Positions 35,982 through 44,878 of a DNA stretch of 64,000 nucleotides are shown in pieces. Numbering within the stretch: the first letter of the stretch is position 1; the number at the start of each line of letters is the position of its first letter. Under the pieces are notes generated by a model. The model searched no databases, had not been told where the DNA came from, and saw only the letters and a list, made by a program, of their open reading frames with translations. This DNA comes from Desulfarculales bacterium UBA702 (lineage in GTDB: Bacteria > Desulfobacterota > Syntrophobacteria > Syntrophobacterales > Syntrophobacteraceae). A program made the translations under genes and the position numbers. The DNA lies in NCBI GenBank assembly GCA_002298165.1, contig DBMI01000028.1:62001-126000 (forward strand), written 5' to 3'.

Positions 35982-37703
35982 ATGGTATTCAAGCACGATG
36001 TGTTAATCGTTGGTGCTGGACTTGCCGGCCTGCGAGCCGCGACCGAGGTTGCGGGCAAGGCAGATGTTGCGCTCTTCAGTAAAGTCTATCCAACTAGATC
36101 CCATTCCGGTGCAGCCCAGGGCGGCATTGCAGCGGCACTCGGAAACGAGGAGCCGGATTCCTGGGAATGGCACATGTACGACACAGTAAAAGGCGGCGAC
36201 TATCTTAGCGACCAGGATGTGGCGGAGATTCTCGCCAAGGACTCTATAAGGGCAGTCTATGAACTGGAACATCTTGGGGTACCCTTCAACCGCACACCTG
36301 AGGGCAGGATAGCTCAACGCAATTTCGGCGGACATACACGCGATTTCGGTGCGGCGCCGGTCAAGCGCGCGTGCTATGCGGCCGACCGCAGTGGCCGTGT
36401 GATGATGGACACTCTCTATTTCGAGGCGGTACGGAAGGGAATAAAGATTTATCCCGAATTCAACGTGATGGATCTGATCGTGCAGGAAGGCCAGGTAGCG
36501 GGGCTTGTCGCCTGCGAACTTGCAACTGGGAAGATCCATTTCTTTCATGCCAGATCAGTACTGATTGCCACAGGCGGCTACGGCAAGGTCTACAAGGTGA
36601 CTTCGAATGCATTTGCGAGCACCGGGGATGGGCTTTATTTAACTTACAAACTCGGAATTCCGCTCGAAGATATGGAGTTCGTACAGTTCCATCCAACCGG
36701 CATCTACGGCCTTGGGGTTCTTATCAGCGAAGCGGCCCGAGGCGAGGGTGGAGTGCTCCGGAACAATGCCGGCGAGCGCTTTATGGAGCGCTATGCCCCG
36801 ACCATCAAAGACCTCGCCCCAAGAGACATGGTTTCGCGGGCGATATTTACCGAAATCAGGCAGGGGAGGGGAGTTAACGGGGAAGACTTTGTAAACCTTG
36901 ACCTCACCCACCTGGGTGAGAAGAAATTGGCCGAAAAGCTCTCCGATATTTCTTCTTTCGTAAAAATTTACCTCGGGCTTGACCCAGTGAAAGAGCTAAT
37001 TCCAATTCATCCCACCTGTCACTACATGATGGGCGGAATTCCGACGAACACACACGGACAGGTTCTCGACTTGCATAATAATCCCGTTCCGGGTCTTTAT
37101 GCCGCCGGCGAGTGCTCGTGTATTTCGTTGCATGGGGCAAACCGGCTCGGTTGCAACTCGCTGCTGGATCTTGTCGTTTTTGGCAGGAGGGCAGGGGCGC
37201 ACATCTGCGATGAACTGAAAAATCTTTCCTGGGTTGAGCCGCCGCCCGCGCCCGAGAGTGCGACAATCGAGAGGATCAGACGCCTAAAGGAGAGGACCGC
37301 CGGGGACAAAGCTGTAGTTATTCGGCAAAGGCTTCAGGAGATAATGACAACCGAGTGCTCGGTTTTCCGGCATGAAGAGACTCTTAAAAATGCTCTCACC
37401 GAGATCAGGGCGCTCGAGGATAGATACAACCGGGTGTCGATAGACTACAAGGGTGACCGTTATAATACCGATCTGACCGATGCCCTGGAACTCGAGCACC
37501 TTCTGGCGCTCGGCGAGGCCATCGTTGCCTGTGCGCTTGCCCGTACCGAAAGCCGTGGTGCGCACTGGCGCGAAGACTTCCCGGAACGGGTCGATGAAGA
37601 ATGGCTGAAACATACGATCGTACAAAAAACAAACGCTGGCGTTTCAATCACCTACAAGCCTGTATCCATTACACGCTTCGAACCCAAGCCGAGGGCCTAC
37701 TGA
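35982..37703 (+). CDS. frdA: Succinate dehydrogenase/fumarate reductase flavoprotein subunit
   Basis: A 573-residue flavoprotein. GAGLAG (residues 11-16) is the FAD-binding loop; His41 in RSHSGAAQGG is the covalent FAD attachment site; QFHPTGIYGLG and EAARGEGG carry substrate-binding residues, and HGANRLGCNSL binds FAD near the C-terminus. It interconverts succinate and fumarate. The frame is open further upstream, but the start at 35982 has CAGGAG upstream and begins right at the FAD domain. The FeS subunit follows one base later. Direction of catalysis cannot be read from sequence; frdA is used loosely for either. Confidence 0.94.
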   Translation: MVFKHDVLIVGAGLAGLRAATEVAGKADVALFSKVYPTRSHSGAAQGGIAAALGNEEPDSWEWHMYDTVKGGDYLSDQDVAEILAKDSIRAVYELEHLGVPFNRTPEGRIAQRNFGGHTRDFGAAPVKRACYAADRSGRVMMDTLYFEAVRKGIKIYPEFNVMDLIVQEGQVAGLVACELATGKIHFFHARSVLIATGGYGKVYKVTSNAFASTGDGLYLTYKLGIPLEDMEFVQFHPTGIYGLGVLISEAARGEGGVLRNNAGERFMERYAPTIKDLAPRDMVSRAIFTEIRQGRGVNGEDFVNLDLTHLGEKKLAEKLSDISSFVKIYLGLDPVKELIPIHPTCHYMMGGIPTNTHGQVLDLHNNPVPGLYAAGECSCISLHGANRLGCNSLLDLVVFGRRAGAHICDELKNLSWVEPPPAPESATIERIRRLKERTAGDKAVVIRQRLQEIMTTECSVFRHEETLKNALTEIRALEDRYNRVSIDYKGDRYNTDLTDALELEHLLALGEAIVACALARTESRGAHWREDFPERVDEEWLKHTIVQKTNAGVSITYKPVSITRFEPKPRAY

Positions 37704-37704
37704 T

Positions 37705-38427
37705 ATGGAAAAGCAATTCAGAATATTCCGATTCGATCCCGAAGCCGGCGGCGAGCCCCATTATCAATCTTATACCGTATCGGCCAGGCCAGAGGAGAGG
37801 ATCCTCGATTGCCTGAACAGAATAAAATGGGAGCAGGACGGCACTTTAGGATACCGAATGTCCTGTGCTCATGGAGTCTGCGGCTCCGATGGCATGCGCA
37901 TCAATGGCGTTTGCGCTTTGGCGTGCCAGAAACTGGTTAAGGATTATGCGGATTCTGTTGAAATCACGATTGAACCACTGCCCTTTTTCAAGGTCCTCAA
38001 GGATCTGATAGTGGATATGGATGAGTTCCTGGCCAGAATCGCATCAATGAAGCCTTATCTTATTCCAGCGGAGCCGCCGCCCGAAAAAGAATATTTGCAA
38101 AGCCCGCAAGATCACAAGAAAGTTGAGGACGTGATTCGTTGCATCCTGTGCGCTTGCTGCACGGGCGCATGCCCGGTAATGAGAGGAGAAAACCCTGATT
38201 ATGTCGGTCCGGCTGCGCTGGTTTGGGCTTATCGGTTTCTCTACGATACCAGGGACGGCCAGTTCACCAGCAGGCTCGAAAAACTTAACGAACCTGATTC
38301 GGTTTGGCCCTGCGTGAACTACTTCGAGTGCACACGGGTATGTCCAAAGGAGATACCGATTACCAAATCGATAAACATGATGAAACGAGAAATAAAGAAG
38401 AACCTGCCCAATCCCGGCGGAGAATAG
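37705..38427 (+). CDS. frdB: Succinate dehydrogenase/fumarate reductase iron-sulfur subunit
   Basis: A 240-residue protein. The N-terminal ferredoxin domain has Cys54, Cys59, Asp62 and Cys74 as [2Fe-2S] ligands, the Asp variant also seen in E. coli SdhB. The C-terminal domain has CxxCxxCxxxCP (Cys147, 150, 153, 157; an extra Cys152) and then CVNYFECTRVCPKEIP, giving a [4Fe-4S] and a [3Fe-4S] cluster. It passes electrons between FrdA and a membrane quinone site. No cytochrome b or anchor subunit gene (C or D) lies on either side, which is unusual. Confidence 0.94.
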   Translation: MEKQFRIFRFDPEAGGEPHYQSYTVSARPEERILDCLNRIKWEQDGTLGYRMSCAHGVCGSDGMRINGVCALACQKLVKDYADSVEITIEPLPFFKVLKDLIVDMDEFLARIASMKPYLIPAEPPPEKEYLQSPQDHKKVEDVIRCILCACCTGACPVMRGENPDYVGPAALVWAYRFLYDTRDGQFTSRLEKLNEPDSVWPCVNYFECTRVCPKEIPITKSINMMKREIKKNLPNPGGE

Positions 38428-38572
38428 ATGCGTTAACCTATTCCTATGGACTGACGATTTTACCCCGTGCAGAAATCAGTACATCTATCGAGATTTGGTA
38501 TTGCAGGCATCAGGATATTTCCTGTAAATCTCTTTAGGCACTTCTAAACATTACGGGGGGTAGCGACGCAAG

Positions 38573-39931
38573 ATGAAATCCATTAATCCATTCGACGGAA
38601 CAATAAACAAGGAGTTCGACGCACACAACCTCAAAGCCTGCGAGGATGCGTTGGATCGGGCGAAAGGCGCTTTCGAGCAGTGGAAGAGATTGCCTGTTTC
38701 AGATCGGCTTAAACCTATCGCGAAACTCGCCTCAATCTTTAGAAGCAAGACTATGGAGTATGCCCGGATTGCGACTATTGAGATGGGAAAGCCGATAAAA
38801 CAGTCTATATCCGAGATAGAAAAATGCGCCATGGCGTGTGACTACTATCATGAGAACTCGGCAAAGGTTTTACTGGACGAGGTTATCGCAAGCGGCGCAG
38901 CGAAAAGCTACGTAACCTTTGAACCCCTCGGGGTGATTCTTGGAATAATGCCCTGGAATTTTCCATTCTGGCAGGTTATTCGGTGGGCAGTTCCCACCCT
39001 TGCCGCCGGAAACGTTTGCCTGCTCAAGCACGCATCAAATGTTCCCATTACCGCCCTGGAAATAGAAAAAATTTTCCTGGAAGCCGGCTTTCCTGAAAAT
39101 GTGTTTCAAACCTTGCTGATCGGGGCTGATATTACAGAACAGTTGATCGATACGGGACTGGTAGATGGGGTATCACTTACAGGTAGTGTTGCTGCAGGCT
39201 CCAGGGTTGCTTCGCTTGCGGGGAAGAATATCAGGAAGCACGTGCTTGAACTCGGCGGGTCTGACCCGTTCATAGTACTCAAAGATGCCGACCTGGAAAA
39301 AGCTGCCTCGGCCGGTGTGAAAGCCAGGACCGTCAATGCAGGTCAAAGCTGCATCGCGGCGAAACGCTTCATTGTTGCTCAGTCTGTTGCCGGTGAGTTT
39401 TTAGAAGAGTTTCTCGCCATTTTTAAAAATCTTAGAGTCGGCGATCCTATGGACGAGCAGACCGAAATCGGTCCCGTAGCGAAGGAGGAATTTCTAAAAG
39501 CATTGTCGGAACAACTTGAGGATGCCCGAACGAAAGGCGCCGACATACATCTCGGTCCAAAGCCTCCGACCAGAGGATTTTTCTTTCAACCTGCTGTACT
39601 CACCAATGTGAAACCAGACATGAAAGTGCTCAGGGAGGAAGTCTTTGGCCCCATAGCCCCGATAATCCCAATAGCAAGCGAAGAAGAGATGATACGCCTT
39701 GCAAACGATACCGAGTTTGGCCTTGGGGCTGCCATCTGGAGCAGGGATACCGACAGGGCCGAAAGGCTCGCAATGGAGATCGCAACCGGGTTTGTAGCTA
39801 TTAACGGAGTGGTTAAATCAGACCCGCGGCTTCCTTTTGGCGGTGTCAAAAAATCAGGTTATGGCCGGGAACTTTCGCATTATGGGCTGAAGGAGTTCGT
39901 GAATATCAAGACGGTAATTGTGGGGTGCTGA
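38573..39931 (+). CDS. NAD(P)-dependent succinate-semialdehyde dehydrogenase-like aldehyde dehydrogenase
   Basis: A 452-residue aldehyde dehydrogenase of the short YneI/Sad type. Motifs: MPWNFPFWQ, LELGGSDPF (general base Glu), NAGQSCIAAKR (catalytic Cys) and EVFGP. The QSCIAAKR stretch favours succinate-semialdehyde dehydrogenase, giving succinate. It sits between the succinate/fumarate oxidoreductase and fumarase, which fits delivery of succinate into that block. The spacing of 145 bases from frdB leaves room for its own promoter. Other aldehyde substrates cannot be excluded. Confidence 0.87.
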   Translation: MKSINPFDGTINKEFDAHNLKACEDALDRAKGAFEQWKRLPVSDRLKPIAKLASIFRSKTMEYARIATIEMGKPIKQSISEIEKCAMACDYYHENSAKVLLDEVIASGAAKSYVTFEPLGVILGIMPWNFPFWQVIRWAVPTLAAGNVCLLKHASNVPITALEIEKIFLEAGFPENVFQTLLIGADITEQLIDTGLVDGVSLTGSVAAGSRVASLAGKNIRKHVLELGGSDPFIVLKDADLEKAASAGVKARTVNAGQSCIAAKRFIVAQSVAGEFLEEFLAIFKNLRVGDPMDEQTEIGPVAKEEFLKALSEQLEDARTKGADIHLGPKPPTRGFFFQPAVLTNVKPDMKVLREEVFGPIAPIIPIASEEEMIRLANDTEFGLGAAIWSRDTDRAERLAMEIATGFVAINGVVKSDPRLPFGGVKKSGYGRELSHYGLKEFVNIKTVIVGC

Positions 39932-39949
39932 TCGGGAGGCTCGAAAAGA

Positions 39950-41332
39950 ATGGCAACCCGGATTGAAAAAGATGCTCTAGGGACTGTCGCGGTTCCGGAG
40001 CAAGCCTATTTTGGGGCGCAAACCCAACGGGCAATCGAAAATTTCCCCGTGAGCGGGCGGACATTCCCGAAATCATTTATCTCCGCCCTTGGGATGCTCA
40101 AAGAACTCGCGGCCACCGTAAACTGCGAACTTGGCCTGCTGGACAAAAAATTGTGCGATCCGATCCGCGAAGCTGCACGGGCAGTTGCAGACGGAGAACT
40201 GGATGACCAGTTCCCGATAGACATCTTCCAGACCGGCTCCGGGACCTCAACCAACATGAATGCAAATGAGGTAATCGCCGGCCGTGCAAACGAAATTCTG
40301 ACCGGAAAGCGCGGCGGGAAAGAGCCGGTGCATCCCAATGATCATGTAAACCTCGGCCAATCGAGCAACGATGTAATTCCCTCAGTTATCCACATCGCTG
40401 CTGCAGCCGCTATTATCCAGAGGCTCGCGCCTGCGCTCGCAATGCTCCGCGATGAATTGCGCAAAAAAGCTGATGAGTTTTCCGGAATAATGAAAATCGG
40501 ACGCACTCATCTTCAAGACGCTGTGCCCATAAGCCTTGGCCAGGAATTCGGCGGATATGCGAGGCAGATAGAACTTGGGATGGAGAGGGTCGAGAGGGCG
40601 TCGGAAATACTTTGCGAGCTTGCCTTGGGAGGAACCGCTGTCGGCAACGGCCTTAATACCCATCCTGAATTCGCTTCAAAAGTAATACTGCTTCTAAGTG
40701 AGCGTACAGGAATTTTATTCCGCGAAGCCAAGAACCATTTCGAGGCACAAGGCGCACAGGATTCGGTGGTCGAAGCCTCCGGCGAGCTAAAGACATTGGC
40801 AGTAAGCCTCATAAAAATAGCTAACGACATCCGGCTGCTTGCTTCCGGTCCCAGGTGTGGAATCGGCGAGATATCAATTCCCTCCCTGCAGCCGGGATCG
40901 TCGATCATGCCCGGCAAGGTCAACCCGGTAATACCGGAGGTGGTAATCCAGGTTTCCGCGCAGGTGATCGGAAATGATGCAACCATTACCTACGGAGGCA
41001 TGGCTGGCTACTTCGAGCTAAATACAATGCTTCCAGTGATTGCCTTAGACCTTCTCGAATCCATCGAGATACTCGCAGCCGCCGCACGCCTTTTCGCCGA
41101 AAAATGCATTGCCGGACTCCGTGCCAATCGTGAAAAATGTGAATCCTATATCGAACAAAGTCTGGCCCTTTCAACTTACCTGGTCCCTTTCATCGGCTAT
41201 GACAGGGCTGCCGAGATCTCGAAGGAAGCCTCTGCAACGGGCAAAACGGTGCTGGAACTTGTGCGTGAAAAAGGTATCCTTTCAGATGAACGGCTAAATG
41301 AGATTTTCAGTGGAATCATCTCGGGTAAATAG
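39950..41332 (+). CDS. fumC: Class II fumarate hydratase
   Basis: A 460-residue iron-free fumarase. The signature GSSIMPGKVNP is intact, as are TGSGTSTNMNANEV (substrate loop) and GRTHLQDAVP. It interconverts fumarate and malate. The ATG lies 18 bases after the aldehyde dehydrogenase stop with GGGAGG upstream, so the two are co-transcribed. The related aspartase has different residues in the SS loop and is typically about 470 long; a fumarase call is preferred by the succinate/fumarate neighbours. Confidence 0.92.
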   Translation: MATRIEKDALGTVAVPEQAYFGAQTQRAIENFPVSGRTFPKSFISALGMLKELAATVNCELGLLDKKLCDPIREAARAVADGELDDQFPIDIFQTGSGTSTNMNANEVIAGRANEILTGKRGGKEPVHPNDHVNLGQSSNDVIPSVIHIAAAAAIIQRLAPALAMLRDELRKKADEFSGIMKIGRTHLQDAVPISLGQEFGGYARQIELGMERVERASEILCELALGGTAVGNGLNTHPEFASKVILLLSERTGILFREAKNHFEAQGAQDSVVEASGELKTLAVSLIKIANDIRLLASGPRCGIGEISIPSLQPGSSIMPGKVNPVIPEVVIQVSAQVIGNDATITYGGMAGYFELNTMLPVIALDLLESIEILAAAARLFAEKCIAGLRANREKCESYIEQSLALSTYLVPFIGYDRAAEISKEASATGKTVLELVREKGILSDERLNEIFSGIISGK

Positions 41333-41362
41333 GTTTGTCCAAAACCCGTTTAAGCTTTCTGA

Positions 41363-41376
41363 CCAGCAGCTGCTGG
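41363..41376. repeat. 14-bp perfect palindrome between fumC and ubiA-like gene
   Basis: CCAGCAGCTGCTGG reads the same on both strands, 30 bases after the fumC stop. It has no loop or T-tract, so it looks more like a protein-binding site than a terminator. Confidence 0.4.
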
Positions 41377-41435
41377 AGTATTAGCCTACATAACCATACA
41401 TTTTTGATGGTCTACTTTACTTAAAGGAGGAGAAC

Positions 41436-42377
41436 CTGACTCCACCGACTACAAGCCTTGCCCTTCCGGTTGCATCTCGCATAAAGCTGTTCATGGCCCT
41501 TTCCAGGACGCCCCATGGGTTACTGGACATGGCTACTCCGGCGCTTGCTGCCCTGCTTTGGCTGGGCAGCATCCCGTCTCTTGGCGTGATCGTGCTGGGA
41601 CTAATCACCGCATTTGCCGGGTATACCGCGGTGTACGCCCTGAACGATGTTGTCGATTTCCGCACGGACAGAAAGAAGATCCGGGAGTGCGGCATGAGAT
41701 GTTCAGATGGCGATCTCGACTCAGTCTATGCGCGTCATCCCATGGCCCAGGGTTTGTTGGACCTTAGAGACGGAATAGTCTGGACAGCAGCATGGGGGGT
41801 GGTTGCACTTGCAGGCGCTTATCTTTTAAATCCAGCCTGTGCCGTAATTTTCGTCCTCGGGTGTGTAGCGGAAACCATTTATTGCCTGATGCTGCGGCTT
41901 AGCTGGCTGAGGGTGATAGTAAGCGGCGGGGTAAAGAGCGCGGGGGGAATTGCAGCGATTTTCGCAGTAGTGCCGAATCCGCCGGCACCTTTCCTGATAG
42001 CATTTTTCCTGTGGCTCTTTTTCTGGGAGATAGGGGGCCAGAACGTGCCCAATGACCTGATTGACCTCGACGAGGACACCCGGTTGGAGGCCGCAACCCT
42101 GCCGGTTAGATTTGGAGTAGACGGTTCTGTAACAATTATCGTTTGCTCTTTGGTAACCGCCGTAGTGATGAGTGCAATGCTCTTCTTGCTCACCCCAGCT
42201 AACTTGAGCCCCATATACTTCGCCGGCGCGCTTCCGGCAGGCATAATTCTCCTGATGATTCCCGCATTCCACCTATACCGCCAACGCACTCCCGAATCGG
42301 CCTCGACCCTTTTCAACCGGTCCAGCTATTATCCATTGACGATGTTTGCGATTATTTTTTTAAGTGCGGTTTTCTGA
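41436..42377 (+). CDS. UbiA-family prenyltransferase, apparent CTG start
   Basis: A membrane prenyltransferase with about nine helices. Both Asp-rich motifs are present: NDVVDFRTD and NDLIDLDED, followed by TLPVRFG. It attaches a prenyl chain to an aromatic or similar acceptor in the inner membrane. An ATG at 41493 gives 294 residues, but the conserved family N-terminus (RIKLFMALSRTPHG) begins before it. CTG at 41436 is in frame and has AAAGGAGG five bases upstream, so I take it as the start (313 residues). The acceptor is unknown; menaquinone synthesis is one possibility, but no men genes are near. Confidence 0.85.
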   Translation: MTPPTTSLALPVASRIKLFMALSRTPHGLLDMATPALAALLWLGSIPSLGVIVLGLITAFAGYTAVYALNDVVDFRTDRKKIRECGMRCSDGDLDSVYARHPMAQGLLDLRDGIVWTAAWGVVALAGAYLLNPACAVIFVLGCVAETIYCLMLRLSWLRVIVSGGVKSAGGIAAIFAVVPNPPAPFLIAFFLWLFFWEIGGQNVPNDLIDLDEDTRLEAATLPVRFGVDGSVTIIVCSLVTAVVMSAMLFLLTPANLSPIYFAGALPAGIILLMIPAFHLYRQRTPESASTLFNRSSYYPLTMFAIIFLSAVF

Positions 42378-42389
42378 TTTTTTGCTGAC

Positions 42390-42578
42390 CTAGTGCAGCC
42401 GCTTTCGACCATCAGGCGAACAGACGTTTTCCAGAAGCGATTCTATTGCTTCCCGCAACCCACTCCTCGCCTCATCAACCGTAGCTCCCCGCGCAGTGAG
42501 GTCCAGATCCGGGCAAAGGGCCACAAATTCATCTCCCTCCTTTATAATTATCGCTGTGAATTCATTTACTTGTCGCAA
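42390..42578 (-). CDS. HicB-like protein (solo)
   Basis: A 62-residue protein with the HicB fold: FTAIIIKEGDEFVALCPDLDLTARGATVDEARSGLREAIESLLE. It starts at TTG with AAGGA upstream. HicB antitoxins normally pair with a HicA RNase toxin; none is adjacent, and there is no DNA-binding domain after the HicB fold. Such solo proteins are common in bacterial genomes and may be orphan antitoxins or have another role. It lies between convergent UbiA-like and uvrB genes. Confidence 0.75.
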   Translation of the reverse strand: MRQVNEFTAIIIKEGDEFVALCPDLDLTARGATVDEARSGLREAIESLLENVCSPDGRKRLH

Positions 42579-42604
42579 GATTCAAATCCTTGTTCTCAAA
42601 GCCG

Positions 42605-44608
42605 CTACTGGATTAACAACTGCTTCTCGCGCAGGCGCTTTATTTCATCCCGAAGCGCCGCTGCTCTTTCGAACTCCAGCTTGGCGGCCGCCTGCTTCAT
42701 CTCTTTTTCCAGTGCAAGTATGCGATCATCAGGAGAAACTGCGCCGTCCGCCTGTTCAAGGCCGATCTGGGGTTCAAATACAAAATCCTGATCGCTAGCA
42801 GGTTTTTCGCGATATTCGGCAAGAATATCCGAAATTTCCTTTTGAATACTGATTGGAGTGATGTTGTTTTCCACGTTGTATTCAAGTTGCTTATGGCGCC
42901 TGCGGTCAGTTTCACTTATGGCGCGTCGCATCGAATCAGTGATCCGGTTCGCATAAAGTATAACAATGCCGTTGACATTCCGGGCGGCTCGGCCGGCGGT
43001 CTGGATCAGTGAGCGCTCGGACCTCAAAAAACCTTCATTGTCGGCATCGAGCACGGCCACCAGGGAAACCTCGGGGATATCCAGTCCCTCCCGCAGGAGG
43101 TTTATTCCAACCAGTACGTCAAAGTGGCCTAGCCTCAGGTCACGAACCGTCTCGATTCGCTCGATGGTGTCGATATCGGAATGCATGTAGCGGACACGTA
43201 TGTTCAGTTCAGCCAAATACTCTGTAAGATCTTCAGCCATTCTTTTGGTCAGGGTGGTCACGAGGACCCGATGCCCTTCGGCTACATGCTTTCGAATTTC
43301 ACCAATAAGATCATCCACCTGGTAATCGGCCGGACGCACCTCGATTTTAGGGTCGACCAGACCGGTGGGACGGATAATCTGCTCTATGACACGTCCCCGT
43401 GAATTCCCCATTTCGTATGGCCCCGGTGTTGCTGATACATAAATTACCTGCCTGACGCGCCGCTCGAACTCGTCGAAATTTAAGGGACGATTGTCCAGGG
43501 CGGAAGGCAGGCGAAATCCATAATTAACCAGAGTTTCCTTCCTGGCGCGGTCGCCGTTGTACATACCCCGGATCTGTGGAATCGTAATGTGGCTCTCATC
43601 AACGAAGAGAAGCCAGTCGTCGGGGAAATAGTCAAGAAGGGTATACGGGGGAGTCCCCGGCTTTCGTCCGTCGAGATGGCGCGAGTAGTTTTCGATCCCG
43701 TGGCAGAAACCGAGTTCCAGCAGCATCTCCAGATCGAAGCGTGTGCGTTCGTCAAGCCGCTGGGCTTCAAGCAGCTTCTGGTCGCGGTAGAACACCTCCA
43801 GCCGCTCGTTGAGTTCGGCCTTTATCGTACCTATCGCCCGGTTCAATGTATCAGGCCTGGTAACATAATGCGTCCCCGGGTAGATATCTGTCCTGGAGAG
43901 TTGGCGAATCGACCTGCCAGTCAGCGGATCGATTTCCTTAATCGAATCGACTTCGTCTCCAAAGAATTCAATCCGGATAGCCCTGTCTTCTTCATAGGCT
44001 GGGAACACCTCGACCACATCCCCGCGAACGCGGAAAACTCCGCGGTGAAAGTCAACGTCGTTTCGCTCGTATTGTATATCAACAAGCTTTCGCAGGACAT
44101 CTTCCCTGGCAACCGACTGTCCGGTTTTAAGCTGGAGAAGCATCTCGCGGTAGTTCTCCGGAGAGCCGAGGCCGTAGATGCATGATACGCTCGCTACTAT
44201 TATCACGTCCCGGCGCTCTAAAAGCGATCGGGTAGCCGAGTGGCGCATCTTATCGATAGTTTCGTTTATTGACGAATCCTTGGCGATATAAGTGTCTGTC
44301 TGGGGAACATAGGCCTCGGGCTGATAATAGTCATAGTAGGAAACGAAATATTCGACAGCATTTTCAGGGAAAAAGGATTTAAACTCGCCGTAAAGCTGCG
44401 CGGCAAGTGTCTTGTTAGGGGCGATCACGAGTGAGGGCCGCTGCACCCGCTCGATTACGTGGGCCATCGTAAAGGTTTTGCCTGAGCCGGTTACCCCGAG
44501 AAGGGTCTGCTCTTCAGCACCCTTAATGATGTTTTCGGCGAGCTTTTCAATGGCCTGGGGCTGATCGCCCGTAGGTTCCATAAGACTGAGTAAACGAAAA
44601 GGCCTCAT
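42605..44608 (-). CDS. uvrB: Excinuclease ABC subunit B
   Basis: A 667-residue UvrB. The helicase motifs are complete: GVTGSGKT (Walker A, near residue 38), the beta-hairpin region with YYDYYQPEAYVPQTDTYIAKDSS, DESH (Walker B) and motif VI QTAGRAARN. The C-terminal UVR motif (LEKEMKQAAAKLEFERAAALRDEI) binds UvrC. It verifies DNA damage in nucleotide excision repair. The start at 44608 (MRPFRLLSLMEPTGDQPQAI) matches the family N-terminus, and an in-frame stop lies just before it. No uvrA or uvrC is in the window. Confidence 0.96.
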   Translation of the reverse strand: MRPFRLLSLMEPTGDQPQAIEKLAENIIKGAEEQTLLGVTGSGKTFTMAHVIERVQRPSLVIAPNKTLAAQLYGEFKSFFPENAVEYFVSYYDYYQPEAYVPQTDTYIAKDSSINETIDKMRHSATRSLLERRDVIIVASVSCIYGLGSPENYREMLLQLKTGQSVAREDVLRKLVDIQYERNDVDFHRGVFRVRGDVVEVFPAYEEDRAIRIEFFGDEVDSIKEIDPLTGRSIRQLSRTDIYPGTHYVTRPDTLNRAIGTIKAELNERLEVFYRDQKLLEAQRLDERTRFDLEMLLELGFCHGIENYSRHLDGRKPGTPPYTLLDYFPDDWLLFVDESHITIPQIRGMYNGDRARKETLVNYGFRLPSALDNRPLNFDEFERRVRQVIYVSATPGPYEMGNSRGRVIEQIIRPTGLVDPKIEVRPADYQVDDLIGEIRKHVAEGHRVLVTTLTKRMAEDLTEYLAELNIRVRYMHSDIDTIERIETVRDLRLGHFDVLVGINLLREGLDIPEVSLVAVLDADNEGFLRSERSLIQTAGRAARNVNGIVILYANRITDSMRRAISETDRRRHKQLEYNVENNITPISIQKEISDILAEYREKPASDQDFVFEPQIGLEQADGAVSPDDRILALEKEMKQAAAKLEFERAAALRDEIKRLREKQLLIQ

Positions 44609-44733
44609 TTCGAAGGCGCATCACCTCCAGGTGCGCTACAGTAACAATGCAGTCGAGTTAAGATACTGGAAAACAACAGGAGCAAATTTCCTCAAACAAG
44701 AATTCACTCCCGCCGTGAACACCTGTTCCGGGT

Positions 44734-44765
44734 GTTAGCACGGGGCGTGCAATTTTTCTGCTAAC
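44734..44765. repeat. Nested inverted repeat downstream of the coiled-coil gene
   Basis: GTTAGCA (44734-44740) pairs with TGCTAAC (44759-44765). Inside it, GCACG-GGG-CGTGC (44738-44750) forms a second hairpin followed on the plus strand by AATTTTT. The two structures are mutually exclusive. No gene on the plus strand would need this terminator, so its role is open. The rest of the 270-base gap shows nothing else. Confidence 0.35.
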
Positions 44766-44878
44766 AAACATAGATTATAACTCATGCGGATTGTATCGGC
44801 AGGGTGCACGCAGAACTAAATCTAAGCCCAAGGCGCAATGCACCAGGCAAGGTTCTATTCGGGAACAGGCAGGGTTTT

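Noticed and set aside
42578..42602. TTCAAATCC sequence resembling a tRNA T-arm
   Set aside because: No acceptor stem, D-arm or anticodon arm can be built around it; it lies in the ribosome binding region of the HicB-like gene.
43589..44185. 198-codon plus-strand frame inside uvrB
   Set aside because: Antisense shadow of a highly conserved gene.
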